This document shows, one piece after another, positions 9,163-18,492 of a stretch of 64,000 nucleotides of DNA. The translations under genes and the position numbers were made by a program. The notes below the pieces were generated by a model. That model searched no databases. It was given only the letters and a program-made list of their open reading frames with translations, and was not told the DNA's origin. Location: NCBI GenBank assembly GCA_964451375.1, contig CAYVIN010000010.1:6776-70775 (forward strand), in the 5' to 3' direction. Positions within the stretch are counted from its first letter, which is position 1. The number at the start of each line of letters is the position of its first letter. Origin of the DNA: JAGXQV01 sp964451375 (lineage in GTDB: Bacteria > Pseudomonadota > Gammaproteobacteria > Burkholderiales > Sulfuricellaceae).

Positions 9163-10029
9163 ATGAGTACCATGACGCCTGAACTAGGCAAAAAACTCGC
9201 CCTCGCCGTAGAAAAAATGCCGGCCTTTCCGAAGAGCGTACAAAAGATTCTTGAACTTACGCGGAATCTGGATGTACAGCCCAAGGATCTGGTGCAGGTG
9301 ATCGAAAAAGATCCGGTGATCACAGTCAAAATCCTCAAGGTGCTCAACTCGGCTTATTTCAGCCTGCCCAGCAAAATCACTTCGATCAACCATTCCGTCG
9401 TTTACCTGGGATTTAACACCATCAAGAATCTTGCCTTGAGCGTGGCGGCAGTCGGCATTCTTCCCAAACAAAATGGAGCGGGATTCGACATTCAGCAATA
9501 TCTTCTGCATTCATTGACTACCGCCGGAATCGCCAAACAACTGTGCAGCCAATACGCCAAAGGCATCGACCCGACAGACTGCTATATCGCCGGACTATTA
9601 CATGACTTTGGAAAAGTTGTATTCGCTCAATTTCTTCCCGTCGAGTTTCGTAACGCATTGGAAAAATCACGGATAGACCAGATACCTCTCCACGAAGCCG
9701 AGAAAATGATGATAGGCGCGGATCACACGGTAGTTGGTTCGATGCTTGCGGAAAAATGGCAATTCCCCAAGCCGCTAGTAGACTCGATTCGTCATCATCA
9801 TTCTGCCGAAAACGACGAAATTACTATTTGGTCATGTGTATTCGTGGCGAATCAAATCAGTAAAAAGCTGAATTACGGTTTCAGCGGAAACCCCGCCGTC
9901 GAAGAGCTTCCGTCCAGCGTCAGCGATTTTTTTGGCAACGATCTGGATAACATCATCAGTGAATTGGGTGATTTGACCAAAATTTACGAAGAATCAAAAC
10001 TCTTTTCCCAGATGGAGTCCAACACATGA
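9163..10029 (+). CDS. HDOD-domain signalling protein
   Basis: This 288-residue protein is essentially one HDOD domain (about residues 15-215), a degenerate relative of HD-type phosphohydrolases. Family traits are the N-terminal KMPAFPKSVQKILEL region, an LNSAYF stretch, and HD-like residues in LLHDFGK and DHTVVGSML. It lacks fused GGDEF or EAL domains. Such proteins are regulators in signal transduction, and the ligand is unknown. The stop overlaps the start of the next gene (ATGA), so they form a two-gene operon. A ribosome site AGAGG is 12-13 bases from the ATG, which is long. Confidence 0.85.
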   Translation: MSTMTPELGKKLALAVEKMPAFPKSVQKILELTRNLDVQPKDLVQVIEKDPVITVKILKVLNSAYFSLPSKITSINHSVVYLGFNTIKNLALSVAAVGILPKQNGAGFDIQQYLLHSLTTAGIAKQLCSQYAKGIDPTDCYIAGLLHDFGKVVFAQFLPVEFRNALEKSRIDQIPLHEAEKMMIGADHTVVGSMLAEKWQFPKPLVDSIRHHHSAENDEITIWSCVFVANQISKKLNYGFSGNPAVEELPSSVSDFFGNDLDNIISELGDLTKIYEESKLFSQMESNT

Positions 10030-10913
10030 AAATCCGCTTCTGGGGAGTACGTGGGTCTATCCCTTCACCTGGGCCGAACACCATCAAATATGGCGGCAAC
10101 ACCACTTGTATAGAGATTCGGACTGACGACAACGAATTGATTGTACTTGATGCCGGGACGGGCATTTTTGCGTTGTCCCAAACCCTATTGCGGGAAATGC
10201 CGGTTACTGCCAACGTCTTTATTACCCATACCCATTGGGATCACATCCACGGTTTACCTTTTTTCATTCCGATTTTTATTCCGGGTAACAAACTGAAATT
10301 GCATGGTGCCTTTGATCCAATTTCCGGACGTGGCATCGAACATATCATGGAAGTTCAATTGCAATACAGCTACTTTCCGGTTCGAGAAGCTGAGATGAAG
10401 GCCAAAATCGAATATGAAACATTGATGCCTGAGCAGAGTATTCAAATTGGATCAACGACCATCACCCCCACCCTCCTCAACCATCCGGTAATCAATTTCG
10501 GCTACCGCGTAGAATGCAATGGCAAATCAGTTTTCTTCACTGGTGATCATGAACCCCACTACAACATCTATGCCCCCGACGACGAAAGTTATGCCGAGTA
10601 CCAAAGTCTGATCACAGAAAAGGAAAACTCGATCCTTGAAGCGCTGACTGGCGTAAACGTATTGATTGCGGATTCCTCATACACTTCAGAGGAATACCCA
10701 AGCAAGAAAGGCTGGGGGCATGGCACATTCGATTCAAGCATCGAACTGGGCAGAAAAGCCGGGGTTGGCATCGTCTATTGCACTCACCACGAACCAACCC
10801 GCAGTGACGAGGCTTTGGAAAGGGAATTTGAGAAAGCCCTGGCTCGCCATCCACGCAACTCCGGCGATCCTGAATACCGCCTTGCGCGGGAAGGTGAAGA
10901 AATTACGTTGTAA
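10026..10913 (+). CDS. MBL-fold metallo-hydrolase (RNase Z / class II cAMP-phosphodiesterase-like)
   Basis: A 295-residue metallo-beta-lactamase-fold hydrolase. The metal motif is H68-T-H70-W-D72-H73, with further metal ligands in TGDHEP and CTHHEP. The N-terminal KIRFWGVRGSIP motif is typical of a family often found beside signalling genes and annotated as beta-lactamase-like or cyclic-nucleotide phosphodiesterase-like. The substrate is not known from sequence. The 4-base overlap with the HDOD gene suggests a joint signalling role. Confidence 0.82.
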   Translation: MKIRFWGVRGSIPSPGPNTIKYGGNTTCIEIRTDDNELIVLDAGTGIFALSQTLLREMPVTANVFITHTHWDHIHGLPFFIPIFIPGNKLKLHGAFDPISGRGIEHIMEVQLQYSYFPVREAEMKAKIEYETLMPEQSIQIGSTTITPTLLNHPVINFGYRVECNGKSVFFTGDHEPHYNIYAPDDESYAEYQSLITEKENSILEALTGVNVLIADSSYTSEEYPSKKGWGHGTFDSSIELGRKAGVGIVYCTHHEPTRSDEALEREFEKALARHPRNSGDPEYRLAREGEEITL

Positions 10914-10915
10914 AT

Positions 10916-11083
10916 TTAGCCCGGATATTTCATAAATTCGCGCGATGATCGCGCCGGATTTTGTTTTATAGGCGAATTTTGCGACGGAGTGGCGTAGTTA
11001 TTCATACGCCAGACTGAGCGAAATCTGCATATGAAACAAAAGACAAGCGAGGGCGCGCGAAATTTATGAAATATCCGGGTTAG
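10916..11083. mobile_element. MITE-like long palindrome with TTAG direct repeats
   Basis: Terminal inverted repeats of 19 bases (CCCGGATATTTCATAAATT at 10920-10938 and its exact complement at 11061-11079) continue inwards as GCGC-rich and TTTTGTTT-type imperfect complementarity. They end in a central hairpin GGCGTA/TACGCC (10991-11010). The whole 160-bp unit is centred near 11000 and can fold as one long stem. TTAG flanks it directly on both sides (10916-10919 and 11080-11083), as a target-site duplication would. No transposase is encoded. It lies between convergent genes and could also terminate both transcripts. Confidence 0.7.
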
Positions 11084-11097
11084 GGGTAGGTGACAAT

Positions 11098-13050
11098 TTA
11101 ACGCGCATCTTGGCGCGCCAACCATTCCTCGAACATCAAGATGTTCCACAACTTGTATTGCCAGTTTCGTCTGCCCGACAAGTGTTCCCTCCACACCTTA
11201 CGAATGGGAACAGGATTCAGAAATCCTTCCCGAAGAAGTCGGGATTCATCGAGTAGATCGTCCGCCCAGTTGCTAAGCGGCCCACGCAGCCAAGCCCCAA
11301 TGGGAACACCAAATCCCATTTTCGGACGATCTATCAGGCTTTCTGGAACGTAGCCATACAGCACTTGACGCAAAAGCCACTTGCTCCCCCCGTCACGAAT
11401 TTTCATCAGTTTGGGCAACTGCCAAGCAAATTCAGCGACCCGATGATCCAACAAAGGCATACGACCTTCCAAGCCAACCGCCATCGCAGCCCGATCCACC
11501 TTCACCAGAATATCGTCCGGCAAGTAACTGACACCATCCAGAAACATCATCCGCGACACATATTCCGGCACCGCAGCCCAACGAGAAGAATCGCTTAACA
11601 GCGTAGGCGGCTCATGCCCCCCCAACACGACAGAAGACTGCGGCTCCCAGTGGGAAACCATGTTCCGGTACATCGCATCAGCACTCTTGGCATTGATGAG
11701 GCCTGCCAGCTTGTGCATCTTGTCGCCCGGCAATTGATGCCGGACTCCCTGTTTAATAAATCCGAATAGCCAATCCCAAGCCTGGGGCGGCAGTAACGTA
11801 ATCGCCTGAGCCAACGCGCGCCGGCTGAATGCCGGCAGTTTTCTCGCATGATGCCAAATTCGCTCGGCCCACAAATAGCGGTTGTACCCGCCGAACAACT
11901 CGTCTCCACCGTCACCGGACAAGGCGACCGTTACATGCCGCCGCGCCAGACGCGATACCAGAAAAGTCGGGATTTGCGAGGAGTCCGCAAAGGGTTCGTC
12001 ATAGATAGATGAAAGCTGAGGAATCACCTCTCTGGCTTCATCCGCCCGGACATAAAATTCGGTATGCTCAGTCCCTAAGTGTAGGGCAACCGCTTTGGCA
12101 TATTCGGCCTCGTTGTATTGAGGCTCATCGAAGCCAATACTAAATGTTTTTACCGGTCGGCGGCTTTGTGCCTGCATCAACGCCACCACCAGTGAGGAAT
12201 CAACCCCCCCCGAAAGGAATGCACCGAGAGGGACATCTGCAACCATTTGTCCAGCGATTGCGGCACGTAATAAAGTATCCAGCCGGGCCGTCGCTTCCTG
12301 ATCGCTTCCACGAAAAGGATTCTCCGCGCCGAGCTCAACGACCTTGCTCAAAGACCAGTAACTTTTTGGTACACCATCCCCCCAACTGGTAGGCCCCAGA
12401 GACAAATACGTTCCCGGGGGAAGCTTGGATATCCCTTTATAAATCGAATGCGGAGCCGGGACATAAGAGTAGCGCATAAACAGCGCCAACACGCCCCTGT
12501 CGATTTCACCCCGCCAGGCGGGGTGTTGTCGTAGCGCCTTGAGTTCGGAACCAAACAAAAAAACATTGCCCATCCGCCCGTAGTACAAAGGCTTTTCGCC
12601 AAAACGATCACGGGCTAGATGCAGTGTCCTATCTTGGCGATCCCAAAGTGCAAAAGCGAACATGCCAACGAAATTTTGTAAGGAAGTCTCCAGACCCCAA
12701 GCTGAAATTGCCGCCAGAAGAGTTTCGGTATCCGAATGACCACGCCAGGATAGCGCAATACCGGTATTTTCTAGATCACGACGCAACTCAATATGATTGT
12801 ATATCTCGCCGTTAAATGCGATGACATAACGTCCACAAGCTGAAACCATAGGCTGGCGACCTTCAGGTGACAGGTCGAGAATCGCCAAGCGGCGATGTGA
12901 CAACGTGACACCTGCTTGTTCATCAAGCCATACGCCATCGTCGTCAGGGCCACGATGGTGTAATGCTGACGCCATGTCCAACGCCGTTTCTCGCGCGTTA
13001 TAGGTCGAAAGGCCACCATTTAGATTGAGGAATCCGGCAATACCGCACAT
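11098..13050 (-). CDS. Asparagine synthetase, glutamine-hydrolysing (AsnB/WbpS type)
   Basis: The 650-residue enzyme has an N-terminal Ntn glutaminase domain with nucleophile C2 (MCGIAG), HRGPDD and GHSDTET, then an ATP-pyrophosphatase synthetase domain with SGGVDSS at residues 280-286. It would make an amide from a carboxylate using glutamine nitrogen and ATP. In O-antigen loci such proteins (WbpS of Pseudomonas) are thought to amidate uronic acids, and that fits this locus better than free asparagine supply. A good AAGGAAG ribosome site precedes the ATG. The P-loop codons contain a run of eight G (plus-strand C, 12204-12211). It is the last gene of the minus-strand locus. Confidence 0.9.
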   Translation of the reverse strand: MCGIAGFLNLNGGLSTYNARETALDMASALHHRGPDDDGVWLDEQAGVTLSHRRLAILDLSPEGRQPMVSACGRYVIAFNGEIYNHIELRRDLENTGIALSWRGHSDTETLLAAISAWGLETSLQNFVGMFAFALWDRQDRTLHLARDRFGEKPLYYGRMGNVFLFGSELKALRQHPAWRGEIDRGVLALFMRYSYVPAPHSIYKGISKLPPGTYLSLGPTSWGDGVPKSYWSLSKVVELGAENPFRGSDQEATARLDTLLRAAIAGQMVADVPLGAFLSGGVDSSLVVALMQAQSRRPVKTFSIGFDEPQYNEAEYAKAVALHLGTEHTEFYVRADEAREVIPQLSSIYDEPFADSSQIPTFLVSRLARRHVTVALSGDGGDELFGGYNRYLWAERIWHHARKLPAFSRRALAQAITLLPPQAWDWLFGFIKQGVRHQLPGDKMHKLAGLINAKSADAMYRNMVSHWEPQSSVVLGGHEPPTLLSDSSRWAAVPEYVSRMMFLDGVSYLPDDILVKVDRAAMAVGLEGRMPLLDHRVAEFAWQLPKLMKIRDGGSKWLLRQVLYGYVPESLIDRPKMGFGVPIGAWLRGPLSNWADDLLDESRLLREGFLNPVPIRKVWREHLSGRRNWQYKLWNILMFEEWLARQDAR

Positions 13051-13176
13051 GGGATTACTTCCTTACAACCCGATACAGGGCGGTGCGTCGTAGGGGGAAA
13101 ATTTTTCCTGGCAAGGCGATATCCTGAAAATCGAAAATAACATCGTCCAGAATACATTATCAGTCATGTTTCTATA

Positions 13177-14004
13177 TCACTTTGACAACCTGGAAAGCAG
13201 GTATTCCAGTATCGATTTGCTGAGGCGAAGGATACACCCCCCTCCTCCCCACAACGGATAGACAGGTTTTTTTTCACTGAGATAAAACCTGGTCACACAG
13301 TACGTTCCTTTGAGACGTCCCAGTATACGGTTAGCACTAATACCCAAGGCATGCCTACGATAGGATGTTAGCGGTGCGTCTATGTAAGTTAGTCCATTTG
13401 GAAATTGATATGCTATTTTCAACCACAAACCATAGTCTTCCACAGCTTGCATAAAACGGTCTTCATCGAAGCGAGTTTCTGCCAGCGCAGCTTTTTTTAG
13501 GAGCACTGAAGAAAGCACAATTTGATTGGAAAGTAAAAGGAATCTCAATCCGAAACGCGCAATCATTTTCCTGAAAAATCGGACAACGCGTGACATTCTG
13601 CATCTCAGCACAGAACTATTTGCATCAATAACCTGATTGTCGGTAAAGGAAAGAACCATGCCCGCTGATAGACCTGCAAGTTGTTTCTCGATCTTATCGG
13701 TCTCCCACAAATCATCTGCATCGACAAAAGCGATATATTCGCCACGCGAATGGGAAATCCCCATGTTCCTGGGACGTGAAGGCCCTCCGCTATTTGTGTC
13801 GGTTTGAAGCAAAGTAATACGTCCATCTTGGATCATTAGTTTCTTAACGATATCGGCACTATGATCCTTTGAACAGTCATCAACCACAATAACATCCAGA
13901 TTCTTATGGGTTTGGCGGAGCACCGATAAGAGGGTGTCACGAACATAGGTTTCAGCGTTATAGAGAGCCATAACTACCGACACGGTCACTCCATCCTTAG
14001 ACAT
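13177..14004 (-). CDS. Glycosyltransferase family 2 (GT-A fold)
   Basis: A 275-residue glycosyltransferase that moves a sugar from a nucleotide donor to a growing glycan at the cytoplasmic face. It has the GT2 N-terminal fold (VSVVMALYN), a VDDCSKD loop, and the metal-binding DxD-type D95-A-D97-D in FVDADDLW. Donor and acceptor cannot be assigned. The start overlaps the end of the upstream UXS gene by 8 bases. The 126 bases after it, before the asparagine synthetase gene, hold nothing I recognise. Confidence 0.88.
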   Translation of the reverse strand: MSKDGVTVSVVMALYNAETYVRDTLLSVLRQTHKNLDVIVVDDCSKDHSADIVKKLMIQDGRITLLQTDTNSGGPSRPRNMGISHSRGEYIAFVDADDLWETDKIEKQLAGLSAGMVLSFTDNQVIDANSSVLRCRMSRVVRFFRKMIARFGLRFLLLSNQIVLSSVLLKKAALAETRFDEDRFMQAVEDYGLWLKIAYQFPNGLTYIDAPLTSYRRHALGISANRILGRLKGTYCVTRFYLSEKKPVYPLWGGGGCILRLSKSILEYLLSRLSK

Positions 14005-14935
14005 TAACGAAACCTCTGAAATACGCTATCGTTTTCAAAAGTCCTTCATCCAAAGAAACTGTCGGTTTCCAACCAAGTTTTTCACTCACCAAGGAAATAT
14101 CCGGCTTTCGCTGCCTAGGATCATCTGTTGGCAATGGTTTGAAGACGAGTCTAGATTTGCTACCCGTCAGCCTGATAACAGCCTCAGCTAATTGCAGCAT
14201 AGTAAATTCTCCAGGATTCCCCATATTTACCGGGCCGGTAAACTCGGCATCGCTGCTCATCATCCGCACAAAACCTTCTATCAAATCATCTACGAAACAA
14301 AAACTCCGGGTCTGTGTACCGTCGCCATATATTGTAATTTCCTCCCCCTTGATAGCCTGAACAATAAAATTGCTCACCACTCTGCCATCGTTGGGGTGCA
14401 TACGTGGGCCATAGGTATTGAATATACGTACGACCTTGATTTCAAGTTTATGCTGCCGATAATAGTCAAAAAACAGGGTCTCGGCGCAACGTTTTCCCTC
14501 GTCGTAACATGATCTTGGGCCGATGGGATTAACTCGCCCCCAATAGCTCTCGGGCTGGGGATGTATCTCTGGATCGCCATAAACCTCGGATGTCGAAGCT
14601 TGAAATATCCGTGCCCCAACCCGCTTTGCCAGTCCAAGCATGTTGATAGCGCCATGCACGCTGGTCTTGGTGGTTTGCACGGGGTCATATTGATAATGCA
14701 CGGGAGACGCTGGACATGCCAAATTGTAAATCTGATCAACTTCAACATAGAGCGGAAAGGTAATATCATGGCGTAGTAATTCAAAAAAAGGATTGCCAAG
14801 TAGATGCCGGATATTGCCTTTACAACCAGTAAAATAATTATCCACGCACAAAACATCATGACCATCTGCTATCAAGCGATCACAAAGGTGAGAACCTAAG
14901 AATCCCGCCCCCCCTGTTACCATCACCTTGGACAT
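13997..14935 (-). CDS. UDP-glucuronate decarboxylase (UDP-xylose synthase), SDR
   Basis: The 312-residue protein follows the UXS family closely: Rossmann GGAGFLGSH (residues 8-16), STSEVYGDP, the hallmark ESYWGRVNPIGPRSCYDEGK with Y144 and K148 of the catalytic YxxxK, and RIFNTYGPRM. It oxidises, decarboxylates and reduces UDP-glucuronic acid to UDP-xylose in the cytoplasm, so xylose or a derivative is a likely component of the surface glycan. No UDP-glucose dehydrogenase is seen next to it. UDP-glucuronate would come from elsewhere in the genome. Confidence 0.93.
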   Translation of the reverse strand: MSKVMVTGGAGFLGSHLCDRLIADGHDVLCVDNYFTGCKGNIRHLLGNPFFELLRHDITFPLYVEVDQIYNLACPASPVHYQYDPVQTTKTSVHGAINMLGLAKRVGARIFQASTSEVYGDPEIHPQPESYWGRVNPIGPRSCYDEGKRCAETLFFDYYRQHKLEIKVVRIFNTYGPRMHPNDGRVVSNFIVQAIKGEEITIYGDGTQTRSFCFVDDLIEGFVRMMSSDAEFTGPVNMGNPGEFTMLQLAEAVIRLTGSKSRLVFKPLPTDDPRQRKPDISLVSEKLGWKPTVSLDEGLLKTIAYFRGFVNV

Positions 14936-14953
14936 TGCTTTTCCCCTAGTTTG

Positions 14954-15805
14954 TTAAATGACAGCCCCATTTTTCCTCGCGAAAAACATCGCATTCCCGC
15001 TAGACTGGACAAAGTAATCTAGCTTATACCCCATACTTCGAAACATAAACCGGTAATCCGACAACGTATAGTAGTGATCCCCTAATACTGGGTCAGGCGG
15101 GAAAAGCGCATCAAAACCTGTCACTAGTTTTTTTTCCAGAATCAGAGTTCTCAACAATCTTCTGACAAATTGACGAATCCCGATACAATGTTCGCCAATA
15201 AGAACTATTGCACCATTTTGCGTCAGGACGCGATCACACTCCTGCAGTAAGCGTAATGGTCGATCTGCGTGGTGAAATGCTTGTGAAAGAAATATTAGAT
15301 CGATACTTTCCGCCTCAAATCTGAGTTCATAAAAGCTGCCCAGATGACGGTATATCTTTGCCTCATCACCTTTCATCATACGAACGCCATGCTCAAATAG
15401 TACGCCAAGACGATGCTGGGATATTTCTACCGCATGAACCTCCGAGATATTAGGGAGCCTAGATAACAATGCCGATGTCCAGCCAATACCAGCTGCAAGA
15501 TCGGCAATCTTCAAACCACTCCCGCATGCCCCCCTTATAAGTGCTTCCGCCCCACAGAAATCGACGAGAAGTCCAGATTTTTGGAGATAGTTTAAGCATC
15601 TCGAATAATCGCCATCGGCTATCCACCATTCCTTCTTTTTTTCTTCCTCAATATCGTTCCAATACTCGGCAGAATATAACGATGCCTGCTGCTCGTCCGT
15701 CAACCAGTTTTCAATCTGCCTCACTGCGCCCCCCAACAAAATCGGTTTGCATATATTTTCATGGCAAGGATACGGAAAATTGCCACAATGGTTCCGGAAA
15801 ATCAT
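14954..15805 (-). CDS. Class I SAM-dependent methyltransferase
   Basis: A 283-residue protein with the SAM-binding motif I KIADLAAGIGWT (about 99-110) and acidic E127 at the end of strand 2. The rest keeps the methyltransferase 11-type order, including LSQAFHHADRP before the motif IV region. The first 28 residues are atypical. An internal GTG at 15724 would remove them, but AAGG sits properly ahead of the ATG at 15805, which I keep. The substrate is probably a sugar intermediate, judging only from the locus. There is an 11-base gap to the upstream gene. Confidence 0.8.
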   Translation of the reverse strand: MIFRNHCGNFPYPCHENICKPILLGGAVRQIENWLTDEQQASLYSAEYWNDIEEEKKKEWWIADGDYSRCLNYLQKSGLLVDFCGAEALIRGACGSGLKIADLAAGIGWTSALLSRLPNISEVHAVEISQHRLGVLFEHGVRMMKGDEAKIYRHLGSFYELRFEAESIDLIFLSQAFHHADRPLRLLQECDRVLTQNGAIVLIGEHCIGIRQFVRRLLRTLILEKKLVTGFDALFPPDPVLGDHYYTLSDYRFMFRSMGYKLDYFVQSSGNAMFFARKNGAVI

Positions 15806-15816
15806 ACAATCATACC

Positions 15817-17709
15817 TTACTCCGTTTTAAGTTCACGTAACCCCAACAGCCCTTTCCAGCGGGGCAAGTCACTATCCGGAGAAAAAAAACTTTCGCGCCC
15901 CTCCCCCGTGCATCCATGTACCCCTCGCAGCGCATCGGCAAGTTCGTTATGGTTGGCAACATAAGTTACCCCGGTCAAACCTCGCAACGGGCTCATATTG
16001 AATGAATCGCCATCCAGCATGGTCACAACAGGAACGCCCGCGCTATAAGCTTCCACTGCCGCAGATGTCATGTTACTGGTGTAAACCACGTCACAATTCC
16101 CCAATAGTTCGACCAATGGAGAGTTCGTAATTCGTAGGTATGGGAAAGCAACATTACCTGTCGGTGGCTTGCAAGCCGGATGTGGTTTGTAAACATATTG
16201 GAAGCTCGCGGGCAAATCCCGCGCCGCCGCAGTCAACCACGACATCTGAAGTTTCGCAATCGCCGGAAAGTAATCGCCAAGAATCAATACTCGCAACAGC
16301 GAATCATCCGACTGCGTATTGGGGATTCTTCCAACGATAAGCAAATCCGCCAGATACAGATAGCGGAGCGCTTCGACCAAGACGATAAATTTATCGGGGA
16401 ATCCTCCTCCACGATACATGGCAAGAGCTGCCGGCCCATTAAGCGCCACCAAATCAGGTAGCGGTAGGTCATTTTGGCCGGTGTGTTGATAACTGCGCGG
16501 GTCAAAAAAATAGCGCATGTCCCAGTACAAGACCGTGGAATGAGGCACCCCAATCAACCGCCCATGACCGGCGGCTTTCCAAGCATGAATAAAAGCCATC
16601 TCCCAAGGCTGATTTTCCAGAAGAAAAACCCCGGATTCCTGATGTGGCAAATACCGCAATGTTTCTTCGAATAGGTTGAGAAACAGGCAATTTGAAAATG
16701 CCGCAACGCCACGTGCGAAACCACCCCAATCCTGTTGAAAGAACGGCCAGAAATCAACGTTCGAGTTTGCCGGACTAAAATACCGCTTGACCTTCCAGAC
16801 GGTCACCCCCATCCACGCAACCCGCAGGTAGTCCAGCAGCGTCCGGAGAATCACCCGCCACCCCAATGCACCGTCCAGAGTAGTATGAAACTGTGTACCT
16901 TCCCCGTGCAGATTAAAACTGTCTATCGTATCGCGCCCCTTTACAGCGCTGGAAATCGCATCATGGCCGATGTAGTGGTGAATCCAGTTGGTAGACACCG
17001 CTTTGTTTTGCAGTAGCTCGATGAGTCTTGTCCAGTAGTGGGAACCATAGCGCCCATCCGCCAAGTCTTTCTGATCAAGATGAATCAGGTAATCAACAAA
17101 AGTGATATTCCCTTTGGTATTTTCCAATTGACGGAGGTGCTGAGCCAGTGGCAATCGCTGTATCAGATACCGGAATAACGCTACGGTCGCCTGGATTGGA
17201 TGTGGCAACAAACTGAATGCTCGCCTGAAAAATACCACCCGGTGATTGCATCTGTGTTCCACGGGCCGCCACTCGAAAAGCAGGCCAGCTCGGCGACACC
17301 AGGCGCGGGCAGCGCGAATAAGCGCCGTGTCACCACTCACCAGAATCACTTTCTCTGTGGAAAGCTTTGTCGCGAGTCCCTCCAAGGCCAGCATTCGCAC
17401 CGCACTGTATATCGGTGTTGTCCCACCGTAGCTGACGGAAGCGGGTAAGGTCATCCACCAGTAGCTGAAACCTGTTCGCAAAGCGAAGCGGTCAATCAAA
17501 CGTATCCCGCCGATTTTTCTTTCGCCTAAATCATATATCCAGGCCAAATAGCGGGAGCGTAATTCATCGGCGTGTTCTTCGACCAGACGAGGAATGGAAT
17601 AGGTAGTCACTTTGCCGGAGTCGCCGAATCCGCGCCACAGCACGACGATCCAGTCGCCGGCGGGAGGCGATTCTTTGTCATCCCACAGCAACAACGTTGT
17701 AACAGCCAC
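15817..17709 (-). CDS. Large surface-carbohydrate biosynthesis protein (possibly TIGR04326 family)
   Basis: A 630-residue cytoplasmic protein without clear membrane helices. The C-terminal half (about 370-600) resembles a GT-B-like glycosyl- or glycerophosphotransferase: WEMAFIHAWKAAGHGRLIGVPHSTV, YVYKPHPACK, and CDVVYTSNMTSAAVEAYSAGVPVV as in capsule-type GT-B folds. The N-terminal half (VLWRGFGDSGK and a VSGDTALIRAARAW nucleotide-type fold) is of unknown function. It resembles, from memory, the O-antigen-locus family first described in Leptospira. GTG start at 17709 with GGAG 5 bases upstream. Confidence 0.55.
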   Translation of the reverse strand: MAVTTLLLWDDKESPPAGDWIVVLWRGFGDSGKVTTYSIPRLVEEHADELRSRYLAWIYDLGERKIGGIRLIDRFALRTGFSYWWMTLPASVSYGGTTPIYSAVRMLALEGLATKLSTEKVILVSGDTALIRAARAWCRRAGLLFEWRPVEHRCNHRVVFFRRAFSLLPHPIQATVALFRYLIQRLPLAQHLRQLENTKGNITFVDYLIHLDQKDLADGRYGSHYWTRLIELLQNKAVSTNWIHHYIGHDAISSAVKGRDTIDSFNLHGEGTQFHTTLDGALGWRVILRTLLDYLRVAWMGVTVWKVKRYFSPANSNVDFWPFFQQDWGGFARGVAAFSNCLFLNLFEETLRYLPHQESGVFLLENQPWEMAFIHAWKAAGHGRLIGVPHSTVLYWDMRYFFDPRSYQHTGQNDLPLPDLVALNGPAALAMYRGGGFPDKFIVLVEALRYLYLADLLIVGRIPNTQSDDSLLRVLILGDYFPAIAKLQMSWLTAAARDLPASFQYVYKPHPACKPPTGNVAFPYLRITNSPLVELLGNCDVVYTSNMTSAAVEAYSAGVPVVTMLDGDSFNMSPLRGLTGVTYVANHNELADALRGVHGCTGEGRESFFSPDSDLPRWKGLLGLRELKTE

Positions 17710-17730
17710 CCGCTCTCCGCAAATTGAGTT

Positions 17731-18483
17731 TCAGGCCGATGCAGCCATCGGCGCAAACTTGATGTTTTCCGGCAAATCGACTGAGATATTACACGGGCCG
17801 CCATTTCCCTTACGCACCGCAACAACGGTAAAGCAAACCCGTTCAAAAGGCGTGACAGCGGTTGAGCTGGGGACACCCCAATAACCGTAGCCAAGAATTT
17901 CCGCAGGGTGCAAGGCCAACAGACGCGTCGCCAGCTCAGCGCCATTCAGAACCACATAGGGCGCTTTTTCACCTTCGTGCCGGCCCTCGAAATTGATGAA
18001 TTGGTAAGAGCGACCGAAATCACTCACCCCCTCTCCATCCGTCAGCCGAAAACTGGCCAGAAAAAAACCGCCAGGCCTCACATATTGGTAAGCCTTTGCC
18101 AGCATTCGGTCAAACTCGACATTCCAGTCGATGCAACTCAGCGATACGACCAGATCAAAATTTCCCTCAGGTAGCTCCTGATGAGAAACATCCAGAATAT
18201 CCGCTGCCAAAAAACGGGCGGCGGGATTCATCTCCATCGCTGCCCGGACAGCCTGATGGTTGATTTCCACACCAGTGTAGTCGGTCAGCCCGAAACGCTC
18301 CCGCAGCGCCAGCCCCAAGCCGCCACAACCGCAGCCGATATCCAGAACGCTAACACCGGGGCCGAGCCCCAAACGGGACAAGATGGTTTTCTCGGACTCA
18401 TAAAACTGCTCCCAGGAAGTTCGGTGGGTTCGGTAAAATTCGCCGATTGCTTCGGTTCCGTAATGGATGTTGCCCGGCGCCAT
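17731..18483 (-). CDS. Class I SAM-dependent methyltransferase
   Basis: This 250-residue methyltransferase has motif I VLDIGCGCGG (46-55) and acidic E73 in GVEINHQ. A tail of about 30 residues after the core fold is of unknown role. The substrate is not known; the locus points to a nucleotide sugar or lipid-linked glycan. It starts 9 bases after the stop of the upstream oxidoreductase gene. C-methylation or N-methylation versus O-methylation cannot be told apart by eye. Confidence 0.82.
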   Translation of the reverse strand: MAPGNIHYGTEAIGEFYRTHRTSWEQFYESEKTILSRLGLGPGVSVLDIGCGCGGLGLALRERFGLTDYTGVEINHQAVRAAMEMNPAARFLAADILDVSHQELPEGNFDLVVSLSCIDWNVEFDRMLAKAYQYVRPGGFFLASFRLTDGEGVSDFGRSYQFINFEGRHEGEKAPYVVLNGAELATRLLALHPAEILGYGYWGVPSSTAVTPFERVCFTVVAVRKGNGGPCNISVDLPENIKFAPMAASA

Positions 18484-18492
18484 GTTCCGCCC

